A DNA stretch of 64,000 bases from Syngnathus acus (lineage: Eukaryota > Chordata > Actinopteri > Syngnathiformes > Syngnathidae). Below are positions 1 through 18,216 of this stretch, piece by piece. The notes beneath the pieces were generated by a model. The model was given only the letters and a program-made list of their open reading frames with translations, was not told the origin of the DNA and ran no database searches. The stretch's first letter is position 1; each line of letters starts with the position of its first letter. Made by a program: the position numbers and the translations under genes. The stretch covers positions 9,892,967-9,956,966 of the forward strand of contig NC_051091.1 in NCBI RefSeq assembly GCF_901709675.1, read 5' to 3'.

Positions 1-126
1 TACCAATACCCTCTCTGTACCATTTATGCATTCAAACTCCGCACAGGATGTCCTGGGCTCAGGGTCGAACCCAGAACATGGCTGTGAGGCAAATGTGCTA
101 ACCAATTGGTCACCGTGCTGCTTCTA
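1..126 (-). repeat. tRNA-derived SINE, partial
   Basis: Read on the minus strand, this has a tRNA-like head with an A-box-like TGGTTAGCAC and a perfect B-box GGGTTCGACCC. Such heads are typical of tRNA-derived SINEs abundant in percomorph fishes. The copy runs off the left edge of the window. Its body is too degraded to be a functional tRNA gene. Confidence 0.7.
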
Positions 127-2130
127 AAGACTTTTGATTGTGTTGTTTTAGTCTTCCCCAAAAACATATTTATTAGAAAAAAATCCACAACAGAGCCAAT
201 TCTCTTGCCAATTGATGTAAATATCCTAATAGTTTGAATGTGTTAATGGCAGTGCAAAGACGCCCTATGCTGGCCGTGCGCGGTATTACATCGCTTGACC
301 TTGTTCATGTATAACAAAGTAAACCTCTTCCCTCACTGTTTAAGGCACACTTTAGATGTAAAAGTTCTATATTATGGGACCTTGTGCTTTCTTGATTTAA
401 CGGCCTTTTCACCATTACTATTGGTGTGTGTGTGCTTTACAAATATGTTTGTTATCAATACAAACAAGGGTTTATCTTGTTTTTTCATTGGTCTTCTAGT
501 AGTGACTGTGAAGTCCTTTTATACCTAACCATAACATATTTTTTAACACAAAACGTTTGTTTTGTAATGTATTGAATTGAATATAGGACGAACGATTTTC
601 AAATCATTAAATTCTAGTTTTATTTACATTGCACACAGTGATTAAACTTCAGTGGAATTTGAGCTTGTCGGCAGAATTTCTCCTTTTCACAGGAGAATGT
701 TGCTTGGTGAGCAAATAGATGTTTCATAATTTGTGTTAAATCATGAATAAAATAAAAGAAAATATTATATAATAAAAATATTGAATGCTTTAGATACAAC
801 CTTCTATGTATTCTTTCTTGTCTTCTTAAACCATCTCGGATGAATTACTCCTTTAGAGAAGCTGGCTTTTTTTTTTTTTTTTACACTAGCTGACGCACAC
901 CTCGGAAGGCCAATATCAAAAGTCTGAAAATTCTGGAGCATTATTGTGATATGTCAAAGAAACATTCTTCTCAAACTCAGTGTGACAATTTTCTGTCAAG
1001 GCGAGAATCATATTCATTTTGTACAAGAGTGTATGAGGGCCACACCAGTGTAAGAGAAACAGCCTTTGTAATATTATGAATCGGGAAGTCCTAGTAAATG
1101 AAATACCGCCGAAGGTATGACAAATAAAGAAATTATTCTCACATTCCTTCAGGCTGTCGTGTTGCTTCTGTCTGGTGACTCTTCGAGTGTAAGAAAAAAG
1201 AATTGCACCTTAAACCACCTAAGACTGAATCCTTTGCTTTTTAGTTTTCGTCAGCTTTATTTCCATAAAAAAAATAATAAATGTATATTTGTTTCCGTTC
1301 TAGTTTAATTAAAACGTCATAATTTCTAAGATTACAATCGTGTGAATTAGTTTTTAGAAATAAAATAATTGTTTTCCTTTTTTTAACTTTATTATGGTGA
1401 TTATGTGATTTTTGCTTTTGAATAGGGGTGTGTAGACTTTTTCTTTGCACCGCACAAATGAAGCTTCACAACAGGCAGCCTGTCAGAGAAGTGTCGCAAA
1501 GTAAGCCACAGTAAAATGATAAATTACATCAAAACTGCTACGAAATGTTATAATTATTGGTCTGTGTGGAACAAATACAGAAATATCTTAATTTTATTAT
1601 CAGAATGTAACCTTTAATGTTAAACTCTTGGGCTAATCATGCTTTCTTCTAGCACTGCAATGACAGCCCTGTTATTAACATAATTTAACAGTGTGCACTA
1701 AACACATCATTCATTAGAGCTGCACATGGGCGCATTGTTCTGACTTTTATCTTATCAAGTAGCAATTTCATTTTGTAGACCACAACAATTCGATTTTGGA
1801 GAGAAAATAACCCACATTAAGTAAACATACACAGCAAAGAAGAATTATCTTATCGTTTTGTTTTATGACAGCGGGTTGTGGCTTTTGTGTGTATCCAAAC
1901 AAGCTTTTGTTGACTTTAAGCTCTATCACTGACCTGTGAATGGATGCCGTCCCATATTTGACATTGTGGGTGGGAGAAACTTGATGGCTGTGTTCTCCAT
2001 GGGTGTGTACCCATACAATGTCACATCCTGCTTACTCTCCCAACACAAGGACGAGCGCTGTTGCACATCCAAAGGTCCTTCTCATGCATATGCGTGGCCA
2101 GGCAGCCTGAACGAATGACATGACACCAAG
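127..2130. other. AT-rich intergenic flank upstream of the FAM3 gene
   Basis: I see no coding exon here. Open frames are short, lack splice-compatible neighbours and match no family I know. The stretch holds homopolymer runs (around 870) and a Tc1-end fragment near 1.4 kb. The FAM3 5' untranslated region probably begins near the right end, where an acceptor-like CTGACAG precedes 2149. Confidence 0.6.
1390..1450. mobile_element. Tc1-like transposon terminal fragment
   Basis: The motif GGGGTGTGTAGACTTTTT at about 1424-1441 is the same terminal sequence that ends the larger Tc1 relic at 45.9 kb. I recognise it as the inverted-repeat end of a Tc1-like element common in fish genomes. Only one end is visible here. 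Confidence 0.5.
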
Positions 2131-2188
2131 CAGCTGTGTTGCTGACAGGAAATACATCAGAAACAGAACGGACTCATTTGTCGCTGAC

Positions 2189-5100
2189 ATGAAGCTTCGA
2201 GGTGAGCTTTTGATTGCTGATGTACTATATATTTCACAGCCCACATGCTGCGTTGACTAACATCCTCTTGCTCTTTGTGGTTGACAGTTGCTCCCTACGC
2301 TGCTGTAATTGTTGTTTTTGTGCTCATATGGGCCATCTCGCACGACTACGTACGCATACGGCAGAGAGCAAGAGATGTTCTGGGTGAGCATCATGTTTCC
2401 AGTCTTTGGGATCTCCACATTTCACCCAAATTAAATTTTCCATTGAAATTCATCTGCTTTATTTTAAGTGGTATTAGATGTCATGCTGTTAGATGTTTTA
2501 ACATATTTGTTTTCAATAAATTCACAGCATAAAATGTTATGCAATCAGCAAAATATGTGAACTTGATGACACGGTGGACATTTCTGGCTATTAGCATTTA
2601 ATGAGCATCTTCACTTAATTACAAACATGTTTCAATTATCAAGCTGACTGTATTGATTAAGAAATATGTTTTAATTTCTAAAAAAATTAAATGTCTTTCA
2701 CAATGAAAGGGTGGACAAGTTAAGGTTGACAACATCCAATTATACACTCATAATATGATGAAAACTACACAACATAAGCGTAGATACAGACGAACATGGC
2801 TGACTAAGTGATTGTGTTAAAGGCATCAAAGGCACTTTATATTGTCAAAGTCAAAGTCTGCTTTATTGTCAACTTCTTCACATGCCAAGACACACATAGA
2901 AATCGAAATAACGTTCCCACTATCCCACGGTGACAAGACATAGTACACAATATACATACACGTAAACAACACAAAAAAATAAAAACAAGAAGGCACAAAC
3001 AATGAATAAATAAGAGTGATGAATAAATAATGAAATGTTAATAATAATGTTAATTGATGCATATCATATTTTTGTCATGCCTTATTGAGTTCATGTTTTT
3101 TGTCTTCTTTCTGTTGCAGGAATGGAAAGTGCAGCACAATTCAAACTAAAATTCCAGTCAAGTGAGCAGTATGAAGTTTGTTAATTTTGACAATCTCTTA
3201 CTCTTGTGAAATTGCACATTTTTCTCCCAGAATAACTTTTAAAAAACACTTGAATGAAATTACAACTGTATTTTTTTAACTTAAATTTGCTCACACTTTT
3301 TCTCGTAAAATTACAACTAATAAAAAGATTGTAGCTTTTCTTGTAATATTCAAACTATATTCTCGCAGTTCTTACTTTTTCCGCTAATTTCAACTATTCT
3401 TGTAAAAAATGCAATAAGTTATTACATTTTATCTGTTCTAAAAATTGTTTGAATTTTGTTTGTTTTCTTGATCTCAATAAATATATTTTGTAAATATTGC
3501 AGTAACCCCTCCACCACAATGCAACCTCTCCAAAAATTGCCCACCTGATCACTTTGCGATACACATGCAGAGTGGAGCAGCTAACGTTGTCGGGCCCAAG
3601 ATCTGTTTCGATGGCAAAATGTAAGTTCACCTGTACGCAAGAACCATTTGTGCAAACCTCTGTGACCCTTCACGTTCTTTATATACTCCATGTCTGCAGC
3701 ATCATGAGCCACGTACTGAACAACGTCGGACCTGGACTCAATATCGTTGTTGTAAACAGTGAGTAATAATCAAAATATTTACAAATACAGTCATTTGTAT
3801 TCGTGGTTTTATTTTGTTTACTTTTGTGTTGTCCACATCAGATCCAGTATATCTCACTTGAATTGTAGATGAAATTAGAAAAGATAAAAAAAAAATCTGC
3901 TATAGTAAAGTAGGCATTCATTGGTTCTTGAAAACATTTCATCTTTTATCCAAAAGGCTTCCTCAGTTCAGAATCTTACATGTTGAATTCCTCTATTTAG
4001 GGTTAGGAATTGATTTAGGATTAAAGGCAGAGAAATGTCTTTTTCACAAACAGTCCGGTGTCCTCAATTCAAAATGTTACCATGTCGGAAAATCTTTGTT
4101 AAGTTACTGATTTTTTTTTTTTTTTAAATACATCTGACCCTTGTGTATTGAGCAGAAGTCAGAGGTTATGCTTGATATGCACACGCTTCACGTCCGGGTT
4201 GAACTGCATGGACTCAATTTTCAAAGACTCTTCATCTTTTTTTTTTTTTTTAATCTTGCAAGAGCCCTCTTAATGTTTACGTGGGTAGATGTTTTTTGCG
4301 TTTTACTGATTGACCTTTGAATATATTTTCGTCAGTTATGTTGTTTACTTCAGTCGACATTTTCTCTTCATCAAGCAAAGTGATTTAAATTTTGATGCAT
4401 ACTGTTGAAGTAACGGCTGACAAATGAGGGATGGAAAATGAGAAGGGAAAACATGCTCATTTTAATTGAGCCAACATTACATGCATACGCCGAAGATGAT
4501 ACGATGATGAATGCAAGCTGGCAAAGATGTTAAACACGTCTGCGTGTTTGTTTGTTTCATCTCAGGTGAGAACGGAGCTGTGGACAGATGTGGCTATCTG
4601 AATATGAAAGATGGCGGTAGGGACGTGTTTTGGAAATCTTTTTCACAGAGATGATTTATTTCCATTTTTCTTTTTTTTAATTTAATCCGACTTTCTCGGC
4701 TGCCAAAGTCCCAGAGGACATCTTGGCGTACCTGAAAGAGATTAAACCAGGAGAGATTGTCATTGTGGCCTCCTTTGACGACGCGACAACAAAGTAGGTC
4801 CAATTCCCAGACACTCATCCACTAAAATGATTTCCCTCTCCACAAAAATCACCTTTCATTTTTTTTCTTCTCCACTTCACTTCTCGACGGCAGGATGACA
4901 AAAGAAATGAGGGAGATTTTTGTCGGGATGGGCAGCGCTTTGATCGAGTCCGTACGTTACCGTGACAACTGGGTGTTTGCGGGAAGAGGCGGGGCGGCAA
5001 GCAGAAGCTCCTTTGAGAAGGTCAGTGACCCTGCTCTCATTGCTTCTATTTATGCACGTTGAAAGACGCAGCTCTGACAAGTCAACGTCTCCTCGCCTGT

Positions 5101-5191
5101 TCAGCGATCTGCTAATGACGACGCAAGCAACCTTTATGACGGATGGCCCGTGGCGGTGGAGGTGGGCGGCTGTTTCCCCAGAAGCTCTTAA
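2189..5191 (+). CDS. FAM3 family secreted cytokine-like protein (FAM3C/D-like)
   Basis: Coding exons are 2189-2201, 2288-2383, 3120-3161, 3503-3620, 3700-3758, 4566-4616, 4709-4793, 4894-5020 and 5105-5191, giving 225 residues; FAM3 proteins are about 224-235. The N-terminus is a short basic stretch followed by a hydrophobic segment (residues ~5-22), a signal or signal-anchor sequence for secretion. The FAM3 globular domain follows, with the signature [12 protein letters not shown], the block [13 protein letters not shown], the FDDATTK turn, RDNWVF and the final cysteine in GGCFP. Known relatives (FAM3A-D) are secreted proteins; FAM3C/ILEI acts in epithelial-mesenchymal transition and FAM3B in the pancreas. 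FAM3D is attractive because human FAM3D lies on 3p like PBRM1 and CAMK1, but I cannot settle the paralogue. The first coding exon holds only 13 coding bases. The exon-7 acceptor at 4708 is weak. The gene is tail to tail with camk1. Confidence 0.86.
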
Positions 5192-5238
5192 AAAACATTT
5201 CTCATAAACACAATCATAGGAATACATTTTAATATGAA

Positions 5239-5244
5239 AATAAA
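5239..5244 (+). terminator. AATAAA poly(A) signal of the FAM3 gene
   Basis: A canonical AATAAA lies 48 bases after the FAM3 stop codon and is followed by a TG-rich stretch. This implies a very short 3' untranslated region. Confidence 0.7.
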
Positions 5245-5835
5245 TGTTTTGCACTTACCGTTTACTGGCTTAAAGCAAATATTGGACCCTTTTTTTCTCT
5301 TTTTCTGAAAACATTTGCATTATCTTCATAACAAGTCTAGGTCAATATCACTTGAAAGTGCCTTTGGCAACCTCATCAGAATCACTTAGTCATCATGCAA
5401 ATGGGGCAGAATAATGAAACTCTGAGGTCTTATTAAAGTGGCCAAACTATTGCACACGTACCAGTATAATCAGAAGTTCTCTAAAATGTCTTCTTTTTTT
5501 TTAATATAATTTCTTTATACCACACTTGATCAACATGGTTTTATTATCTGCAAAGTATTTGATGAAATGAGTGATAGTTTTTCACAATAATGAGACAACA
5601 CTTGAGACATCTCAGTCCTCATTTGCACAATAGACAAACTTCAGTGAACTGCAAATTCCCACTTGCAAACTGTGTGAAAAAATTGTGTCAGAGTGCAAAT
5701 GACTAAACACTAGAGACGTGTTAATTAACCTACTACATATTTCATCAGCAGATTCATTTTTATGTGTTATATGACAAACATAAATTTAAGTAAACACTCG
5801 CCTTTACCTCGGAATCGAAAATCGAACCTCTGCGA

Positions 5836-5852
5836 ATGCAAATGATTGACAG
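5836..5852 (+). promoter_or_regulatory. Overlapping octamer (ATGCAAAT) and PBX/MEIS decamer
   Basis: A perfect POU octamer ATGCAAAT (5836-5843) shares its last T with the exact PBX/MEIS composite site TGATTGACAG (5843-5852). Both are established consensus sequences. That they form an enhancer here is inference. Confidence 0.45.
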
Positions 5853-6472
5853 CTCATCGATCGCACCTTCTGTCTCTGGTTATTTTTCCTTTTCCAGCAT
5901 ACAGTTTTCCCCCTTTTTTTTTTTTTTTAAATAAATTAACTGTAAACAGACACATTTGCATGCCACGCTTGTCAGGTCTTTTTTAATATGGCTGTGCACA
6001 AATGCAGATTATTTTTTAAATCTACATTTGATTAATATCATAGTGGAGTTAATACCTGTTGCAATACCTGTTGTCTATTTTCCACCATTTACAATTCATC
6101 AGACTGTCAAATTACCTTGCAGGGTAACTAACTGCGCTGTCATGATACACCTGTGAGGCCCCTTACTGCGAGGAAGCATGGTGTCGCCCATTAAGCCGCC
6201 GCTGCAATCCATAAAGTGCGTTAGAATGATTAATATTGTTGTCATTATCAAAACGTGGCAGGTGACTTTTTTTTGCATGTTTTTCTCATGGAGAAAACAG
6301 GGAGGGTATGTCATACAAGTTCCAGGAATAGATGTATTTCAAATCTAAACTACGAGTTTTATTAAGTATAATTAATAGGCAAGTTGTATTTAATAAATAT
6401 TGTTGTATAAAATATTCGTTTCATATACTATATTTGATACTGCATTTATATTGGATGCTGTTCCGTAATTGG

Positions 6473-6487
6473 CCAGCCGGGGGCAGT
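6473..6487 (+). promoter_or_regulatory. CTCF-like core site
   Basis: CCAGCCGGGGGCAGT matches 14 of 15 positions of the degenerate CTCF core CCRSYAGRKGGCRSY. Similar cores are at 8950-8964, 37970-37984 (15 of 15), 58792-58806 and, on the minus strand, 61876-61890. Confidence 0.4.
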
Positions 6488-8788
6488 GTTGACACTTTGG
6501 ACAGCATTTTCTCCACTTTACACTTGTAACTGGGGGTTCACTAATACACACAATAATAAGCATATTGTCAAATACTTTACTGACAGAGTCAGATTAAACT
6601 AAATTCACAAGTTATAAAATTTGGTGGGAAATAAATGAAAATAAAAAAAAGTACCCATTGAAAATCTTTGCATTCATATTTGTGCTAATGCAACACAGTG
6701 ACAGAAGACAAACACAATGCATAGACAAGGAAGATTTATTCCATTTCCTGCTTTCGGTGGGTGGGTACAAATTGTATTCTCCTACATTTTGTTCCATGAT
6801 GCATTGCATCCATACATTTGTAGCTCAAAACAGCTTTACAAAAAAAGGATATACAATATATACTTATATATATTTATATTTACAGTGCTTCTTTTTTTAT
6901 GTATTTTGGACGTCTTTGGATGGATAAAACAAGCATAAACAACATGTATTGATATTGTATATCAAAGTGGTCCAAAGATGGCTATTTGACATTGAATGAA
7001 GCCCTTCACACATGTTTTGCATATTTTCCACAAGTTGTAGAAATACAGAGTGATTGCTTTCTTTTTTTTTACTGCACAATATGGTTAACCTGTTTGAAGT
7101 ATGGGTCAACATACAAAAACATGATTCAATACGGCCTAATTTGATGATCGCGTGACTCAAAGAAAGATTTATTTCACCATCCCCAAGTTGTTGTCTTCCT
7201 CTTTTCTGTCTGAGGATCACATCCATCTTTCTTTTTCTCAGTCACACACTAAAAAAGATGTATGTGCACTCAGGCATTTTGAGTTCATGAGTATGGCTTT
7301 GGAACCGCAGTCCATGTGATTTTTTCCCTTTTATCCTTTTTTTCCCTTAAACTCATTTGTTTTGTAGTTGGCACTTTTGTCCAACCAAGATATGTTTTTT
7401 TTTTTTCAGCGTTACACATGACAGGGGACTTTGAGATGAATAAGACATGGACAAAAGTAAGGAGACACATATTCATATGGTAATGATTCATCTTTCCTCA
7501 TCTCCTTTGAGCATTTATCGCAACACAAAAGAGATCAAGATGTTACATCCTCCAACTTCACAATTAGAGTTCTTGCAAAAGCCTGAGAAAATCTCATAAT
7601 GTCTTCCATTTCCACTTCTTGTGTGATGTGTCCCAATACGTTTGTCCATTTAGTATTTAACACATGAATAGACCTTAAAAAAAAAAAACGTCAAACAAAA
7701 CGTCCACTGTGCTGTGTTTTTGTACTTTGTCAACATTACTTTTGGTGTTACTCACTTCACATTATATAGCTCAAAAGAATTACAGAAGTACATCATTGTC
7801 AATACAACAGAGTAGTAATAATAATAATCATCATATTCATTATCATTGTCATGTGTGTATACTAATTGATCATCATTTATGTAAACATATTTAATTAACC
7901 AGGTCATGCAAACAGTAGACCGACTTCCACTAGAGGTTGCACAGCACAGAGCAGGCGAAGCGCCCACACTGAGACCCCGGGTAGTAATGAGCAAAATGTT
8001 TTTTATTTTATCATTTATTTTATATATGATGAGACTTTTTTTTCTTTTTAATTTCCTCCAGGGTGTGCTTGGCCTTATAGTATAGAAAATGGATGCATTG
8101 GTGTTTTGGGGCTTTTCCACCTGGGCTGTTTGGCCCATTCCAAAAAATCATGAAAGATAATCTCATGAGGGGGATCTCAGTGTGAGCCTTTAATAACAGA
8201 ACACCCATAAAACGAACCCAAAAAATAGAATCTTCATTATTTCCACCTTCCCCCAATATCATGCATACACTTTCAGGTCAGCACGGCTTGTCACCAACCC
8301 AGTCTGAGCCAGAGCAAAGAGAGAGACTTCCTTTCAATCGTTTAACTTCAAAGGTGTGATTCGGTTCACGCTGCAGGCAAGTACGACCTAGCTTTTTTGT
8401 TCCTTTATGACAGTCTTGACTTATTGACCTTTTGAACTCACATGTCCAACTATTTAATCTTTCAATATATTTTGCAGTCAGTAGCAAAATTCATAAGTGA
8501 TCCATGCATTCAGTCATTAGCTCCCCCTTGTGGAGACATAAAAGAAAACGTGGATTCAGGGATGGGAATGAAAGAAGCCAAAACAAGCAGATGACCTTTC
8601 GGTAAACTGGGTAGATGTGACAACTAAGCAAACAAAGTCTGTCATAAGGGTACCATCTCAGGTCTTTTGATCACTAATCTGCATTCTGAGCCAGACTGGG
8701 TGGGCAGCAGCTCTCTGTGCACTCCACAGGGTCTCAATATTATCATTTAGCAAAAGAAAAAAATCAATAAAAGACAGTGAGGTTGCGG

Positions 8789-16182
<7,394 letters not shown>

Positions 16183-16489
16183 CCTGTCGCACTGATGGGA
16201 TTCGCCACACTCCAGCTGAGAGGAGACGAGACAAGCAGCACGCACAATTCATTTGTTAGCCCTCACCAAAACAAAACACATGCTGAAAAGCTGACTTTTT
16301 GTCACAAACTATGCAAAAGCATTAAGGCATAAGTTGGAATATGTTTTTATTTTTTACTTGAATAGTGCTGTGGCATACAATGTCCACAATTATATTTCAG
16401 AGATGCTGCTGCACAGTCTGCAAAAATAGATCCAGTACTTCCCTTAGCCTGATGTGATTAATGCTTAGTGCAGCTCATGTTTGACTCCA

Positions 16490-16795
16490 CTGAATGACAA
16501 TGAGACAACACCATTAATCTATTTTCGATCACGCTTGTCCTCATTACGGTCAAGTAAACTGGAGCCCAGCTTACTTTGGGTGAGAAAAGCGAGGTACACC
16601 CTGGACTGGTCTCCAGCCAATCGCTGGGCATATTTACTCAAACATTCACACCATGTGAAATTTTAAGATTTCATTTAACCAAACATACATATTTTTTTGG
16701 CAATGTGGGAAGAAGGTAGTGTATGCAAAGAACACAAGCAGGGGGAGAACATGCAAACTCTTCATAGGAGGACCTGAGCTGTGATTCAAGCCATT
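16490..16795. repeat. Degraded copy of an abundant teleost interspersed repeat
   Basis: The motifs CACCCTGGACTGGT, AATCGCTGGGCA, ACATTCACACC and GGGGGAGAACATGCAAAC appear in the order I recall from a very common dispersed repeat of fish genomes. I do not assign it to a named family. It lies in the camk1 5' intron. A more decayed relative is at about 47.5-47.7 kb. Confidence 0.55.
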
Positions 16796-17370
16796 AACAT
16801 GACAACTGGCCACCATCTTTGTGGAATTTTAAACATTACTAAAGACTCCAAATTCAGTTTGCTGTTGATGAGCAACAGCAAAGATTGCAGCGTTTTATCA
16901 CAATTTGCATCCCTGAAAAAAATTCAATGTACGACCTTATCTGCTGACAGGCAGCCTGAATAACCGCTTGGAAGTAGGTCAAACAGGACCAGTTACAAAA
17001 AGGAGGCATCGAATAAGAAGCAAAACATTTTTTTTTAAAGAATAACATCACTTGCATGGTCAAGAGAGGAGTTGATGACACCAGTGGAAGCTTTTAAAGA
17101 TATGTCAGTGCAAAATTTGTCGCTAATACACTCATAAATATGTTCTCAAAAAATGAATTTTAAACAGCGAGACATTTTTGGTCCAAATTAAAATTGTGCT
17201 TGCGAGCGTGCATGAAACCACTGTGGGTGTACTGCACCACTCAAGGATGTGACACGCAAAGCAAGACTGCATCGTTAGGTTCATTCACACGGGTGTCATG
17301 CACGGACACTTTATAATTTGCGCATTCATGAAAGCCATGGAAATCAATGCGTTGAAGGAATAAAACATAC

Positions 17371-17500
17371 CTAAATGGCGATTTGTGCCCGGGGTTGTGC
17401 GCTCCTTGCCTTCAAGAGAGATGAGCTGCTGCTGCTGCTGCTGCTGTTGGCCGGGCTTGTGCGCAGCGCTGCCGCTCCGTTTGTGCTCCCCCTGACGTCA
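17371..17500 (-). other. camk1: Non-coding first exon of camk1 (right limit approximate)
   Basis: On the minus strand a good donor (ATTTAG followed by GTATGT) lies at 17371/17370. It pairs with the acceptor CTCTCAG just above 16213, in front of the coding start. The exon would carry (CAG)7 and end upstream in a GC-rich, CRE-containing promoter. The start site is not defined by sequence alone. Confidence 0.6.
17426..17446. repeat. (CTG)7 triplet repeat, CAG in the camk1 5' UTR sense
   Basis: Seven uninterrupted CTG units on the plus strand read as (CAG)7 in the inferred camk1 leader. A shorter CTG run is at about 12331-12346 in an intron. Confidence 0.7.
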
Positions 17501-17880
17501 AAGATACGCACGTCCGTGGACGTAGTGCAGCAGCATGAAAACGATTTGGATGGAAAAGGGATATAATATAATGTCCATAAAAAAAAAAGAGCTATATTAC
17601 ACTTGCAAATGCAGTTTGTAAATTAAATTACGTAAGGAAACATTTCAAAAAGAAATCATGAATCATTTAATAAAGCTATTTTATGTTGCAAAAGTTTGTT
17701 TCTATTTGGTTTTTTTTTGGAACGCGATTTGTACATGGCTTGAAGGTGGTTGCAGTACTGTTCCGAATCTGTAGATGGAGACACTGTCCGTTTGCGGCGC
17801 TTTATTTTTCCGCTCACGACACAAACAACACTAACTCAACTTCCGGGCTGGAGTTTTCAAACACTGGCTAGCTAGCCCCA
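17480..17880. promoter_or_regulatory. Bidirectional camk1/pbrm1 promoter region with CRE and ETS sites
   Basis: The two genes diverge with only a few hundred bases between their inferred first exons. A perfect palindromic CRE, TGACGTCA, is at 17493-17500 next to the camk1 leader. An ETS/GABP-type ACTTCCGGG is at 17839-17847 next to the pbrm1 leader. CRE control would suit a calcium-signalling kinase, but that is inference. Confidence 0.6.
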
Positions 17881-17924
17881 ATATCTAAGCTCCGGGAATT
17901 ACGGCTGTCTTCTCTGTATTTGCG
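17850..17924 (+). other. pbrm1: pbrm1 non-coding first exon (left limit approximate)
   Basis: The sequence TATTTGCG followed by GTAAGT gives a strong donor after 17924. The next acceptor, TTTTTGCAG at 18190, leads into the exon that carries the pbrm1 start codon. Confidence 0.6.
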
Positions 17925-18216
17925 GTAAGTTTGTTTTGTGATGATTCGGTTATAATCTATTTTAATTTGCTTTATTTCACCATGATATACAATGTGTCGA
18001 TTTGTTCTGCTGGTAGGCCATGCTAACAAGCTCCTTGCTTTGTTTCATACATTCAAGTGATGCTAATGCTAAGCGACTAAGTTTTGGAGTCCAACCACGA
18101 TTCTTGTACATTTTCTTCAGTGTCAAGATTCGCGGATGTTTTTTTTTTTTTTTTTTTGTAAGAGACTGGCCATGCTCTCTGTTTTTGCAGCTTGTCGCTC
18201 TAGATCAGCCCGTTCG

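Larger units (their letters stand above)
5245..8788. other. FAM3-camk1 tail-to-tail spacer and probable camk1 3' UTR
   Basis: No coding exon is visible. The left part is AT-rich intergenic sequence. The right part, just below the camk1 stop, is probably its 3' untranslated region. On the minus strand AATAAA occurs near 8.0, 7.17 and 6.74 kb, and I cannot choose among them. A composite octamer/PBX-MEIS site (5836-5852) and a CTCF-like core (6473-6487) stand out. Confidence 0.5.

Noticed and set aside
1-126. Possible tRNA gene on the minus strand
   Set aside because: The B-box is perfect, but no cloverleaf with a proper acceptor stem can be drawn, and the downstream sequence continues as a SINE body.
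4877-5254. 125-codon minus-strand frame opposite the FAM3 last exons
   Set aside because: Antisense of confirmed FAM3 exons, no family match.
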